A DNA stretch of 64,000 nt from JAUXEH01 sp965533275 (GCA_965533275.1 CBESWG010000007.1:43969-107968), one strand, 5' to 3'; shown: positions 28,201 to 36,946, numbered from the stretch's first letter. The notes: generated by a model from the letters alone, not told the origin. Numbers and translations: made by a program.

Positions 28201-28473
28201 CTGGTGGGGCATCATGGCGGATGCGACCTGATCGACAACGGGCGGATCACATCTCCCAACCTCGCATTCTACGACATCGAGGGCAACTGGGACGTGGAGA
28301 ACGTGGGCGTGGCTCCTGACATCGAAGTGGAACAGACACCGGCCCTGGTCATTCGGGGAGGAGATCCGCAGCTGGAGCGGGCAGTCGAGGAGGCTCTGAG
28401 GCTACTCAAGGCGAACCCCGTGAAACGCACGCCTCGCCCGAAGCCCATCGACCGCACGACAAAGAAAAAGTAA
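25201..28473 (+). CDS. Tricorn-like protease (S41 family) with propeller and PDZ domains
   Basis: A 1090-residue exported relative of tricorn core protease, which degrades peptides produced by larger proteases. Signal peptide at residues 1-24, then WD40-like PD40 blades of a six- and seven-bladed propeller pair (about 30-640), interrupted near 541-580 by a highly charged Lys/Glu/Asp linker, then a C1 helical domain, a PDZ domain (near 770-860) and the S41 catalytic domain. The catalytic serine is S975 in the AGSGGDA segment, and the likely catalytic histidine is H753 in TIGHSG; the C-terminal Glu region follows in NVGVAPDIEVEQTP. The tail is basic. GAGGAG lies six bases before the ATG. The signal suggests a periplasmic role, unlike archaeal tricorn. 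Confidence 0.92.
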   Translation: MKKSALCIVLLLAVAWLAAPVSAEEARLLRQPGVSANHIAFVYANDIWMVPRSGGDARRITTHVGTEAGPMFSPDGKTIAFSGEYDGNTDVFVVPAEGGEPRRLTYHPGGDMVRGWTPDGKHVVFASSRVSVPVGYPRLWTVSLKGGMPEVLPMPMANKGVFSPDGKRMAYVPLVEAFAAWRHYRGGRTTEIWLLDMDDYDMEKVPRDNSNDTDPMWIGDTVYFLSDRNHTMNLFGFDTGSKEVKQLTFHDDYDIKSARAGDGSIIYEQAGYLHLFDPAAAKATQVNVEIRGDLPGRRVHMARVSNYIKSSSLSPTGKRAVIEARGELFTVPAEKGDARNLTQSSGVNDRYPTWSPDGASIAWFSDEGGEYGLMIGDQKGLESARRIELRNPSFYYSPVWSPDSSKVLFADNGLNLFYVDLKTEKVIKIDKDTYDHPMRSLDHVWGPDSLWIAYSKRLKNHMHVVFAYSLEEGKSYQLTDGLTDALSPAFDKSGKYLYFLASTNFALNTGWLDMTSYERPFTYGVYLMVLNAEDPSPLLPESDEEEVKKKEEGDAAKKSEAKDEDKKQDEAKDEGPKVKIDLKGLDQRILALDIPLRPYFQLQCAEANVFFYVETIPNQPGATLHRYDLKKKEGQPFMVGIFGYSLSADGKKLLYSGSGGAMGIVDSKGKPKMGDGRLGTNQLQARVDPIAEWKQIYREAWRINRDFLYDAEMHGADWDAMYKKYLPLLKHVAHRSDLSYVLMNLIGELTIGHSGAGGGAMASAPRVPGGLLGADYEVDSGYYRIKKIYIGENWNPGLRAPLTAPGLKVAEGDYILEVNGMPVKPPMNLYGAFEATANKQTVLRINIKPTLEGSRIETVVPVANEGGLRMREWLEGNRRKVDELSGGRLAYVYLPNTSGAGYTNFNRYYFSQQQKDGAIIDERFNGGGSAADYFVDLMARPLMNYWATRDGEEFTTPTAQIFGPKVMIINEWAGSGGDALPYYFRFREIGPLVGKRTWGGLVGHHGGCDLIDNGRITSPNLAFYDIEGNWDVENVGVAPDIEVEQTPALVIRGGDPQLERAVEEALRLLKANPVKRTPRPKPIDRTTKKK

Positions 28474-28477
28474 ACTG

Positions 28478-28560
28478 AAGGGGACAGGTGCATTTAAATT
28501 GATAAATGGACCTGTCCCCTTTGTTTGTGTCCCCCTTTATTAATTGGACCTGTCCCCTTT
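28478..28560. repeat. Three copies of an AAGGGGACAGGT element, inverted, between convergent genes
   Basis: AAGGGGACAGGT at 28478-28489 faces its inverted copy ACCTGTCCCCTTT at 28510-28522, and a third copy ACCTGTCCCCTTT is at 28548-28560. The first two can fold into a long hairpin with partly paired AT-rich centres. The block fills almost all the space between the tricorn-like gene (stop 28473) and the exported M24 peptidase (stop 28567). The same core recurs at 32573, 50702 and 63902. It may end transcription in both directions as well as being a dispersed repeat. Confidence 0.8.
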
Positions 28561-28566
28561 AACTGT

Positions 28567-29976
28567 TTACTTGTAGAGCTTGCGGTCCTTCAGGACCTGG
28601 ATGATTCCTTCCTGATGCATGAGGTTCTCGATGTCTGCCACGGTACGGGCGATCCCGGCTGTCAGGTTCTCGCATCCGTCTTCGGTGATGAGCACCGTAT
28701 CCTCGACGCGGACACCCAGGTTTTCCTCCGCAAAAACCGCCAGGAGGTCGCAGGCAAAGACCATGCCGGGCTGCAGAGCGGGCATAGACCTCGGCCCGCC
28801 GCCCACATCGTGCACGGCCATGCCCACGTAATGGCTGCACCCACCCCCGCTTCCACGCGTCATGATCCGGACGCTGTCCGTTCCAAAGTCGAATCCCCTC
28901 TTCCTCAAGATTTCCAGGGCCTCCTCGTGCACCTGGCTGCATGTGACGCCGGGCCGGTAGCGGGAGATACAGGCCTGTTCCATGGCCAGGCAGGCCTCGT
29001 AGATCTCTTTCTGGCGGGGTGTGAAGCGCCCGTTCGCGGGATAGGAGATCGAGATGTCCACATCGTAGTGGCCCACATCCGGGCCCGCATCCACGACCAG
29101 AAAATCTCCGTCCCCGAGCAGCCGGTTGTGCTTGTGGTAATGGAGATAGGGATGATTTTCCTCTGAGCTGATGATGGGCATATAGGCCAGGTCGCGCACC
29201 CCCTCTTTCTTGCACATGTATTCATAGAGGGCAGCGATTTCGTACTCATAGACCCCGGCCCGAGTGGCCCGCACCATCTCGTTCAGAGCCCTGACCCCGA
29301 TGCGCCCGGCGCGTCGGATCACAGCGATCTCGGCCGGGGATTTGATCACGCGAAGGCCCCAGATGTCCGGCGAACAGTCCCGGACCTCGACCTGGGGATA
29401 CCGCTCCTTGAGCAGCTTGACGAACTGCAGCTCCCGCGTAAGCCGCCCGTCCCATTCGTTGAACACCTGATTGGTTTTCAGCGTGTTGAACTTTTCGTTG
29501 GAACACTCCCGCATGAGCTCTTCGGGTTTGAATGGTGTGTAGATCACCTTCCTGCGCTCAGCCAAGCGGGAGAGCATGGAAGTAAATCTCTCGATAGGGT
29601 AGTGACTCTCCACTCCGGTGAATTCAGTAGGTTCCTCCACCAGCTCCACGCTGAGGTTCTCGGCCCGGGCCTGGCGTTCGGTCAGGGTGAGGAAGAGCAG
29701 GCTCTCCTCGGCCACGCCGTCGATGATCAATGCGGCTCCCGGGACATCGACGCCGCAGAAGTACATAAAATCATTGCTCTGGAAGAACTCCCAGTACCCC
29801 GTGACCGCCTGTGCGCCCAGCAGCACCACGATGCCGTCGGGGGCCGCCTCCATGAGCTTCGCCCGTCGGGCCCCGTACTCGGCCTTTTTGAACAGGAGCC
29901 CGTCCCCCTTCAACACGAGCGGAACACTCAGGATAAGGAGCATACAAACCAGAATTCTATACCCATATTGCTTCAC
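28567..29976 (-). CDS. Exported M24 metallopeptidase (aminopeptidase P-like)
   Basis: A 469-residue protein with a hydrophobic signal (residues 5-24) and the pita-bread M24 fold. Metal ligands: the first Asp pair in VVDAGPDVGHYDVDIS, His in HYVGMAVHDVGG, and the last Glu in VRVEDTVLI. The remaining ligand, usually Glu in a TIEPG segment, falls on an Asp in the VFACDLLAVF segment, an E-to-D change that might alter metal use. Aminopeptidase P removes N-terminal residues before proline. The start is a GTG at 29976 with AGGAGG at ideal spacing; the frame runs further to 30057 without a good site and with a basic, non-signal N-terminus. Convergent with the tricorn-like gene across the GGGGACAGGT block. 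Confidence 0.87.
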   Translation of the reverse strand: MKQYGYRILVCMLLILSVPLVLKGDGLLFKKAEYGARRAKLMEAAPDGIVVLLGAQAVTGYWEFFQSNDFMYFCGVDVPGAALIIDGVAEESLLFLTLTERQARAENLSVELVEEPTEFTGVESHYPIERFTSMLSRLAERRKVIYTPFKPEELMRECSNEKFNTLKTNQVFNEWDGRLTRELQFVKLLKERYPQVEVRDCSPDIWGLRVIKSPAEIAVIRRAGRIGVRALNEMVRATRAGVYEYEIAALYEYMCKKEGVRDLAYMPIISSEENHPYLHYHKHNRLLGDGDFLVVDAGPDVGHYDVDISISYPANGRFTPRQKEIYEACLAMEQACISRYRPGVTCSQVHEEALEILRKRGFDFGTDSVRIMTRGSGGGCSHYVGMAVHDVGGGPRSMPALQPGMVFACDLLAVFAEENLGVRVEDTVLITEDGCENLTAGIARTVADIENLMHQEGIIQVLKDRKLYK

Positions 29977-30185
29977 AGCAGTCCTCCTCTTAGAACGATC
30001 CAGCCCGGATCCCACGGCTGTCTCCTTACCATATACGTAATCCACGTGTGATTTCAATTAGGACCAGGCCAAAACACATGGAACTCTCGCCGGATCGATC
30101 TTTTGGGGAATATGCCATGCTCTCCCTTGTATACTTCATGACAAGGCCTTAAGATTGCCAGGAGAGAGCTAAACAGGAGAGACAT

Positions 30186-31241
30186 ATGACAGGGAAATCC
30201 ACACTTCGATGTGTTGCACTCCTTCTCGCCGCCTCGCTCTCTTTATCTGCCGAACGGATCGGGATGCTGCAGGATATCCTGGAGCCTGACGGCTTCAAGG
30301 TTTCGGGCACCGAGGTTTTTGTCCTGGAAGGGGCTACAGTTTCCGTGTTCGACCTGAACTCCCTGAATCTGAAGAGGCGTTTCGGCCGGGAGGGGCAGGG
30401 GCCCGGGGAAGTGGAGATCACGCCCTGGCTGTCCAATACGCTTCGTATCACACAAGAGCATGCGGCCATCGACAGCGTCAACAAGCTGGTCCTGTATGCC
30501 AGGAATGGAGATCTGATCCGGGAAAAGATCCGCCAGCCTCATTTCGCCCAGGTCGTGACTTGGGGCGAAGGCTATGCTGTTCGCATGCGTATCGGGGGCG
30601 ATACGGGGGACACGGCGCAGTATTCCTCGATCCAGTTCCTGGATGGTGACACAGACGAGCTGCGCGAACTCTACCGTCAGCCGTTTGCAGGCCAGCGGGA
30701 GAAGCTGGACATGATCCCGGATTCCATACACTTTCAGGTCTATGAGGGTAACCTCTACATGGAAAAGAGCCCGGAGGGATTCGTGATCGATGTGTATGGT
30801 CCCGGCGGGAGCAAGATCCGGGAGATACGCCATCAATATACACCTAAGACCGTGACCCGCGCCGATCGCCAGTTCTATGAACAGCTCTTGAAAGAAGATC
30901 CCATGATGAACATCCAGGAGGAAAACTGGGAGCAGTTTAAGGCCCGAACCCGCCTGAGATATCCGGATTCATTCCCGGCCATCCGGGATTTTGTGATCGC
31001 CGACGACAGGATCTATGTTCAGACCTTCGATGGCAAGGATGCCGGGGATGAGTTCCTGGTCCTGGATCTGGACGGGGAACTGCTCACCAAAGCCTACCTG
31101 CCCGAGGTACGCGAGCCTGGTTTTACGGAGCAGATGATGGGGACCGGTGTGCGCCTGTTCTGTGTGGATGCGGGCCGGTATTTCTATCTGAAGGAGCTGG
31201 CCGAGGGGTGTGAGCTGCACGTTGTGATCATCTCTGAATGA
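30186..31241 (+). CDS. Exported six-bladed beta-propeller protein
   Basis: A 351-residue secreted protein with a signal peptide at residues 1-22 and repeated beta blades; the shared signature appears as GREGQGPGEV at about 67-76. No catalytic residues are visible. The family is usually extracytoplasmic and may bind peptides or partner proteins. AGGAGA precedes the ATG at suitable spacing. It is divergent from the exported M24 peptidase and its last 14 bases overlap the end of the convergent aspartyl-protease-like gene, so the three genes are tightly packed. Its sequence is most like the propeller at 3960-4973 in layout (similar length, same blade order and a late F-P-A-I-R segment). Confidence 0.83.
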   Translation: MTGKSTLRCVALLLAASLSLSAERIGMLQDILEPDGFKVSGTEVFVLEGATVSVFDLNSLNLKRRFGREGQGPGEVEITPWLSNTLRITQEHAAIDSVNKLVLYARNGDLIREKIRQPHFAQVVTWGEGYAVRMRIGGDTGDTAQYSSIQFLDGDTDELRELYRQPFAGQREKLDMIPDSIHFQVYEGNLYMEKSPEGFVIDVYGPGGSKIREIRHQYTPKTVTRADRQFYEQLLKEDPMMNIQEENWEQFKARTRLRYPDSFPAIRDFVIADDRIYVQTFDGKDAGDEFLVLDLDGELLTKAYLPEVREPGFTEQMMGTGVRLFCVDAGRYFYLKELAEGCELHVVIISE

Positions 31242-32529
31242 AGACGACGCACATCGATTCGAAGTTGATGGTCATGCTCTGAAACTGCCGGACCAGGTCC
31301 TGGCCCAAGTTCCCATAGAAGAAGCGGCTGTTTTCAGTCGTGTATTCGGTGAAGACCGGGATCCTGCGGAATGCTACCTTACGGCCGGCGATCTGAAGCG
31401 CGAGATCTTTCAGGCTGTAGGCTTCGATCTCCCTCTGGCTGCCGGCTCCGCGAAACCGCTCGGTCCTGAGCTCACCCAGGCTGGTGATGTCGTCCTTGAA
31501 TTCCATCAGAAAAGGGGGCCACAGATCGGAGCGGTTGGCCCCCGTGTCCAGGACAAACGTGAGCCGCTTCCCGGCATAGTACCCTTCGATGAGCGGCTTG
31601 AATCCATCCAGGGCTAGGTTCTGCTCGCCCCGCGTATGAGGTGATGACGGGATTTTGAGCTCTCCCTCCCTTGTGAACGTCACCTCCCGCATGGCCGCCA
31701 AAACGGGAAATCCCAGCACGCCCTGGAGCTGGCGCTTCATCTCGGGGATGTAGAAGTATTCGTCCTTCATCACCAGGAACAGGGCATGGCGTACAGTCAT
31801 GTTTCCGATCCTGAGCTCAGCTGCCACTCCTACGCGGGCGTCGATCTTTTCCCCAGTGATGGTCCCCACCTTGATCGGGACATCGATGACCTTTACGCCG
31901 AATCTGTCTGCCAGGGAGGCGATCAGGACGGAGAGATCTGCACCCGTATCATAGGTGAGGGCGATCTCGAAGCCATTGATCGTCAGGGGAACCTGAGATC
32001 CTCCCTTCATACCCACGGTCGTGTCCCCCTTGAAATCGGTAGCCTGGGGAGGGATGCCTTTCAGGGCACTCCAGAGCCTGAATTCGTTCTCGTGATCGGC
32101 CCGCTCCTTCTCGTCGAGTTCGTTCCGGAACAGGACCAGGATCTTCTCATTGATCTCTGCCGCACGCGCATACTGAAACGACTTGCGGTAGCTGTCGGCC
32201 AACAGGGCATAGCACTCCTTGATCCGGGCGGCCGGCTGGGAGCCTCCTGTTCTCTCAAGATAACTCAGGAGGTGGGTGATCGATGACGGCAGGCGGTTGA
32301 AGATGTTGCTGACCGCTCCCCGGAAAAACTCGAGCTCGGGGGATCGTACATCACCCATTTCTGCCAGGCGGTCCCTCAGTTCGAAGTACTGCTTGTTCTT
32401 GTAGAGCCGGTGGAGTTCAGCGTAGGATGCCTGGGCGCGGGCCTGTCCCTGCAAGAGGATGAATAAGGACAGAAAACAGAGGGCCGGGTAGACCGCCAAC
32501 GGTCTTTTACAGGGAGCGGCAGATCTCAT
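31228..32529 (-). CDS. Exported double retropepsin-like aspartyl protease
   Basis: A 433-residue protein with a signal peptide (to about residue 33), a helical TPR-like region (35-160) and two retropepsin-type beta domains in tandem. The active-site triads are D194-T-G-A and D328-T-G-A, each preceded by hydrophobic residues and followed later by a hydrophobic-hydrophobic-Gly segment (GVLGFPVL near 270 and GNLGQDL near 410). Retroviral-type proteases work as dimers with one DTG each, so one chain here may form its own active pair. Substrates are unknown. The ATG at 32529 has GGAGGA upstream. Its 3' end overlaps the convergent beta-propeller gene by 14 bases. It lies downstream of the second FtsX-like permease on the same strand. 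Confidence 0.83.
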   Translation of the reverse strand: MRSAAPCKRPLAVYPALCFLSLFILLQGQARAQASYAELHRLYKNKQYFELRDRLAEMGDVRSPELEFFRGAVSNIFNRLPSSITHLLSYLERTGGSQPAARIKECYALLADSYRKSFQYARAAEINEKILVLFRNELDEKERADHENEFRLWSALKGIPPQATDFKGDTTVGMKGGSQVPLTINGFEIALTYDTGADLSVLIASLADRFGVKVIDVPIKVGTITGEKIDARVGVAAELRIGNMTVRHALFLVMKDEYFYIPEMKRQLQGVLGFPVLAAMREVTFTREGELKIPSSPHTRGEQNLALDGFKPLIEGYYAGKRLTFVLDTGANRSDLWPPFLMEFKDDITSLGELRTERFRGAGSQREIEAYSLKDLALQIAGRKVAFRRIPVFTEYTTENSRFFYGNLGQDLVRQFQSMTINFESMCVVFIQR

Positions 32530-32572
32530 CCGGATCCTCCTTCTGTCGGCATGATATCTGAAATTGGGGATG

Positions 32573-32587
32573 CCTGTCCCCTTTTTT
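32573..32587. repeat. Partial copy of the GGGGACAGGT repeat
   Basis: CCTGTCCCCTTTTTT at 32573-32587 matches the inverted form of the dispersed element seen at 28478-28560, though the leading ACC is degraded and a short GGGGA precedes it, forming a small GGGGA/TCCCC stem. It lies in the 69-base gap between two minus-strand genes. Confidence 0.5.
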
Positions 32588-32598
32588 CCTCTCCTTTT

Positions 32599-35007
32599 TT
32601 ATTCGTACTTGATTGCACGCACCGGATCGGAAAGGGCGGCCCGGATGGACTGATAGCTGACTGTGAGCAGGGCGATCGCCATGGCCGCCAATCCTGTCAG
32701 GATGAAGATCCAGGGCGCGATCCCTGCTCGGTAGGCGAAGTTCTGCATCCATCTGTTCATGACGAGATAGGCGATGGGCCAGGCCACCAAGTTCGCGATC
32801 AGGACCAGCTTGACGAAATCTCGGGCGAGCAAACCCACGACACCGGGAACGGAGGCCCCCAACACCTTACGGATCCCAATTTCTTTGGTGCGCTGCTCCG
32901 CCATATACGAGGCCATGCCGAAGAGTCCCAGGCAGGCGATGAGGATCGCAAACACTGTGAATGACGAAAAGATCCCGCTCAGCCGTTCTTCAGCCTCGTA
33001 CTGGGCGTCAAAGGAATCGTCCAGGAAAAAGTAATCCAGAGGGCGGCCCGGGTCGATGGTGCCCCACAGATCCTTGAGCCGGCTCAGGGTGGCGGACGTG
33101 TTTTCAGGACTCAGCCTCAGTGACAGGCTCCCACCGGGGTTGTTGTAGACGATCTGAGGGGCGATCACCGTGTGGAGCGAGGCCAGGTGAAAATCCGCGA
33201 TCACTCCAACCACCGTCCGTGGTATGAAGATCATCTCGTTCTCATCGTTTATATCATCGGGGATGCGGATGGTCTTGCCCACGGGATCCTCCCAGCCGAA
33301 CCTCCGGGCCGCCGTCTCATTGATGAGGACCGACTGATCCGGATCTGTGGTGAATTCCTTGGAAAAATTCCGCCCTTTCACGATCTCGATCCCCAGGGCC
33401 GGGAAAAAGTCTTCGTCGACCCGAAACTGTTCCATGATCTGTGTCTCGTCATCGGCGAATCCCTCCGGCCGAAAGACGCTCACATTGGGCTGCGAGCCCG
33501 GGACGATGGAAGAGGAGGCCACGGCCAGGACGCCCGGGATCTGCTCGAGCTGGGCTTTGATGGAATCGAGGGCCTCGAGCATCTTCCTGCCCCGGACCTG
33601 GGTTACGAGGACATTGGACTTGTCGAATCCCAGGTCCTTTGTCTTCATGTAGCGGAGCTGGTTGAGGACGAGGGAGGTACCGATGATGAGCGCGATCGAC
33701 ACGATGAACTGCCCGACGACCAGGATCCCTCGGAAGCGCGATCCTGCTTTCCCAGCCTTGAAGGACCCCTTGAGCACGGTAGCCGGTTCGAAGGACGAAA
33801 GATACAGGGCCGGGTAGCTCCCCGCGACCAGCCCCACGAAGAGGATCAGTCCGAAAAAGGTGGGGATCAGCCAGGGGAGGAGCTCGGGCCGGATCTTCAT
33901 CTCGATACCTGAGATGGCGCTGAAATAGGGGAGGGCCTGCCACACCAGGACCAGGGCGATCCCCAGGGAGATCAGGCTGAAGAGCACCGTCTCTCCCAGG
34001 AACTGACCGATCAGTGCCCCCTTGTGTGCTCCCGCCACCTTGCGCATGCTGACCTCCCTTGCCCGGGTGGCCGAACGGGCCGTGGCCAGGTTCATGAAGT
34101 TGATGCAGGCGATGATCAGGATGAACAGAGCGATGGCTGCGAATATGTAGACATAGAGGATGTTCCCGTTCCCCTCGAGCTCGCCCTCCAGATGGGAATG
34201 GAGATGGATGTCCCTCAAGGGCTGGAGATAGAAGCCGATGGTCCCTCCCAGTGCTTTGAGGTCTTTGCCCATGTACTGCTCCACAAGGGCCGGAAACTTG
34301 GCCTCCAGGGTGACCGGATCCGCTTCCTCCGTAAGCAGCAGATAGGTGTAGTTGTTGAAATTGAGCCAGATGTCCGCCATCCGTGGATTCTGTGCCAGCA
34401 GTGTTTCGAAGGAGGCCAGCATGTCGAAGTGGAAGTGGGAGTTCTGGGGCGCATCCCGGCACACTCCGGTCACGGTGTAGTCAGCCTGATTGTTGACCTT
34501 CAGCACCTTCCCCATGGGGTCTTCCGCTCCAAAATACTTCTCGGCCGTGCTTTCCGTGAGCACCATGGAGTTGGCGACCTGGAGTGCTGTCTCGGCATCG
34601 CCTCGGATCAGGGGAAAGCTGAACACGGAAAAGAAGGACTGGTCGGCCCAGAAGATGCCGTCCTCGTAGAACTGGAGTCCCTGATACGTGAGGGAGGTCC
34701 GCGCCCGCCAGGAATTGAGTCGGACCGCGTTCTCAACCTCTGGGTAGTCCCTGACCAGGGTTGGACCCGACGGATTGTTGCTCACCGGCATGTTGATGAT
34801 CCGTTCCCCCAGGGTGGCGTCTATGGCCATACGGTAGATCCGGTCGGCCTTGGTGTGGAACTTGTCGTAGCCCATCTCGGTCATGATGAAGATGATGATC
34901 AGGATGCAGCAGGCCATGCCGATGGCCAGTCCGGCGATGTTGATGAAGGAATACCCCTTGTGTTTCAGGATGTTCCGCAGAGCCGTCAGGAAGTAGTTTT
35001 TGAACAT
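32599..35007 (-). CDS. MacB/FtsX-family permease (no ATPase gene nearby), copy 2
   Basis: An 802-residue permease with the same two-module design as the gene at 17862-20255: MFKNYFLTALRNI opening, INIAGLAIGMACC first helix, periplasmic MacB core, three FtsX helices after AREVSMRKVAGA, a second core domain, and a final trio of helices after QRTKEIGIRKVLGA, ending ALSDPVRAIKYE. The two copies match along their whole length but are clearly diverged. No ABC ATPase gene is adjacent. AGGAG lies upstream of the ATG at 35007; the frame extends to 35256, but that part lacks a ribosome site. Divergent from the subtilisin gene. The cargo cannot be inferred. Confidence 0.87.
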   Translation of the reverse strand: MFKNYFLTALRNILKHKGYSFINIAGLAIGMACCILIIIFIMTEMGYDKFHTKADRIYRMAIDATLGERIINMPVSNNPSGPTLVRDYPEVENAVRLNSWRARTSLTYQGLQFYEDGIFWADQSFFSVFSFPLIRGDAETALQVANSMVLTESTAEKYFGAEDPMGKVLKVNNQADYTVTGVCRDAPQNSHFHFDMLASFETLLAQNPRMADIWLNFNNYTYLLLTEEADPVTLEAKFPALVEQYMGKDLKALGGTIGFYLQPLRDIHLHSHLEGELEGNGNILYVYIFAAIALFILIIACINFMNLATARSATRAREVSMRKVAGAHKGALIGQFLGETVLFSLISLGIALVLVWQALPYFSAISGIEMKIRPELLPWLIPTFFGLILFVGLVAGSYPALYLSSFEPATVLKGSFKAGKAGSRFRGILVVGQFIVSIALIIGTSLVLNQLRYMKTKDLGFDKSNVLVTQVRGRKMLEALDSIKAQLEQIPGVLAVASSSIVPGSQPNVSVFRPEGFADDETQIMEQFRVDEDFFPALGIEIVKGRNFSKEFTTDPDQSVLINETAARRFGWEDPVGKTIRIPDDINDENEMIFIPRTVVGVIADFHLASLHTVIAPQIVYNNPGGSLSLRLSPENTSATLSRLKDLWGTIDPGRPLDYFFLDDSFDAQYEAEERLSGIFSSFTVFAILIACLGLFGMASYMAEQRTKEIGIRKVLGASVPGVVGLLARDFVKLVLIANLVAWPIAYLVMNRWMQNFAYRAGIAPWIFILTGLAAMAIALLTVSYQSIRAALSDPVRAIKYE

Positions 35008-35170
35008 ACTTTTCTCCTCTCTCAGGGCTTCATCGAGATAAACGAGACTTCTGATAAAAAAGTTCATGGGACTTGATCTACCCCTGTCCAGATTGCCTAA
35101 GTTCCGGCTATCTGCTATTGTTATTTGGTTATAACGAAAACCGTTCCTCGTACGTATACATAGGAGAAAC

Positions 35171-36946
35171 ATGAAGATCAAACCCCAGACCATCGTGTGT
35201 TTCCTTGCATTTCTGTTCCTCGTCTCCTCCCTGACCTCTCCCCAGACCGAAGACAAGCTGACTACACGCCTGCAGGCCCGGCTCCAGGTTCAAGGAGAGG
35301 AGAGCGTTCAGAGCGCCTGGATCTTCCTGACGGACAAGGGGCCCAATGAATCTCTGAGGTTGGCCGAGGTCGAGGCCACCCTCAGGCCGAAGGCCCGGAC
35401 GCGGAGGCTGCGCCACCGCGGCGAGGACAACCTGGTAGACACCTACGACATCCCGGTCTATGAACGCTACGTCGAGGTCCTGAGACAGTATGTCCGCCGA
35501 ATACGGCACCGCTCCCGCTGGCTGAACGCCGTCTCAGTGGAGGCCCGCGGCACCCTCTTGACCGATTTGTCCGAACTGACATTCGTCCGCCGCATCGACG
35601 TTGTCGGCTCCAGCATCTTCCGCGAGCCCGCACCTGTCCCGATCGATAGGGAGACTCTTCCCCTCGGAACCCAGGCTGCCCATGCTCTCGATTACGGAGA
35701 CTCGATCTGGCAGGTGGAGCTCATCAACGTTCCTGCCATGCACGATCTGGGATACAGCGGCCAGGGGGTGTTGATCTGTATGCTGGACAATGGATTCAAC
35801 ACGCTCGATCATGAGGCGCTCGACCACCTGGACATCGTGGCCACCTGGGATTTTGTCAACAATGATCCTGTGGTATCGGATCAGGAAGGACAGATGGGGA
35901 TCGGTGACCACGGAACCGCCACCCTCAGCTGCATCGGAAGTTTTCAGCCCGGAACGTTGATCGGGACGGCCTACAGTGCCAGCTTCATGTTGGGGAAGAC
36001 GGAGAATACCGAGTGGGAGCGCCATGTCGAGGAAGACCACTGGGTGGCCGGGGCCGAGTGGGCGGATGAGTGGGGTGCTGATATCATCAGCAGCTCCGTG
36101 GGCTACTTCTACACGTTCTCGCATGATGAAGAGGGCTATACCTGGGAAGACATGGACGGAGAGACGACCATCGTGGCCCAGGGCGCCAACATCGCGGGCG
36201 CGCGTGGGATCCTGATCCTGAATTCCGCCGGCAACGAAGGGGACAGGCCCTTCCCGGGGAACTCCCTGGTTTCGCCCTCCGACAGCCCCCTGGTCCTGGC
36301 AGTGGGGGCGACCACATACTCAGGGACGCGCGTGGATTTCAGCTCGGTGGGGCCCTCCTATGACGGGCGCATCAAGCCGGACGTGATGGCCATGGGCGCG
36401 GCGGTACTCATCGCCGATCCCATCGGCGTGGATGCGTACGCCCTGAGCCAGGGGACGTCCTTCTCCTGCCCTTTAGCAGCGGGTGCCGCGGCCCTGGTCC
36501 TTGAGGCCAAGCCCGATTGGACCAACCTGGAGATCATGGACGCCCTGCGCCGGACGGCCAGCCGCGCAAACAATCCCGACAACAAGAACGGGTACGGCTT
36601 GGTCAATGCGCTGAATGCCTTGGATTTCGTGCCTAGGGCCTTCTATCCGCCGGAGAACTTCAGCCTGAGACGCCTGGCAAACGATTACATCTTTTTTTAT
36701 CAGTTCGTAGACCGGCTGGAGTGGGACGCGAATCCGCAGAATGAGATCCCGGTCAAGGGATACCGAATCTATGCCCGCAGGACCAGCGGCCGGAACCTGG
36801 CCTATGAACTGCTTGGCGAGGTGGATGAAAACACATTCGTGCTGGAACATCGGGGCCTCGATTCCAATGAGTTATTCACCTACAAGATCACTTCGGTCGA
36901 CGAAGAAGGCAATGAGAGTGTGCCTTCCTTTACTGGAAGCAAATGA
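35171..36946 (+). CDS. Exported subtilisin-like serine protease (S8)
   Basis: A 591-residue secreted peptidase. Signal peptide at 1-23, a charged N-terminal region (24-160) likely acting as propeptide, then the S8 catalytic domain with D206 in ICMLDNG, H247 in GDHGTA, oxyanion Asn355 in NSAGNEG and S430 in GTSFSCP, so all catalytic residues are present. A Cys at 433 in the serine motif is typical of many bacterial members. The C-terminal 90 residues look like a fibronectin III-like beta domain. GGAGAAAC precedes the ATG. The small beta-barrel-like gene follows after 19 bases and is probably co-transcribed. The protease adds to the peptide-degrading set in this region. Confidence 0.92.
   Translation: MKIKPQTIVCFLAFLFLVSSLTSPQTEDKLTTRLQARLQVQGEESVQSAWIFLTDKGPNESLRLAEVEATLRPKARTRRLRHRGEDNLVDTYDIPVYERYVEVLRQYVRRIRHRSRWLNAVSVEARGTLLTDLSELTFVRRIDVVGSSIFREPAPVPIDRETLPLGTQAAHALDYGDSIWQVELINVPAMHDLGYSGQGVLICMLDNGFNTLDHEALDHLDIVATWDFVNNDPVVSDQEGQMGIGDHGTATLSCIGSFQPGTLIGTAYSASFMLGKTENTEWERHVEEDHWVAGAEWADEWGADIISSSVGYFYTFSHDEEGYTWEDMDGETTIVAQGANIAGARGILILNSAGNEGDRPFPGNSLVSPSDSPLVLAVGATTYSGTRVDFSSVGPSYDGRIKPDVMAMGAAVLIADPIGVDAYALSQGTSFSCPLAAGAAALVLEAKPDWTNLEIMDALRRTASRANNPDNKNGYGLVNALNALDFVPRAFYPPENFSLRRLANDYIFFYQFVDRLEWDANPQNEIPVKGYRIYARRTSGRNLAYELLGEVDENTFVLEHRGLDSNELFTYKITSVDEEGNESVPSFTGSK

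Noticed and set aside
33449..34462. Minus-strand second frame of 337 codons within the permease
   Set aside because: Out-of-frame shadow of the permease; Arg/Gly/Pro-rich.
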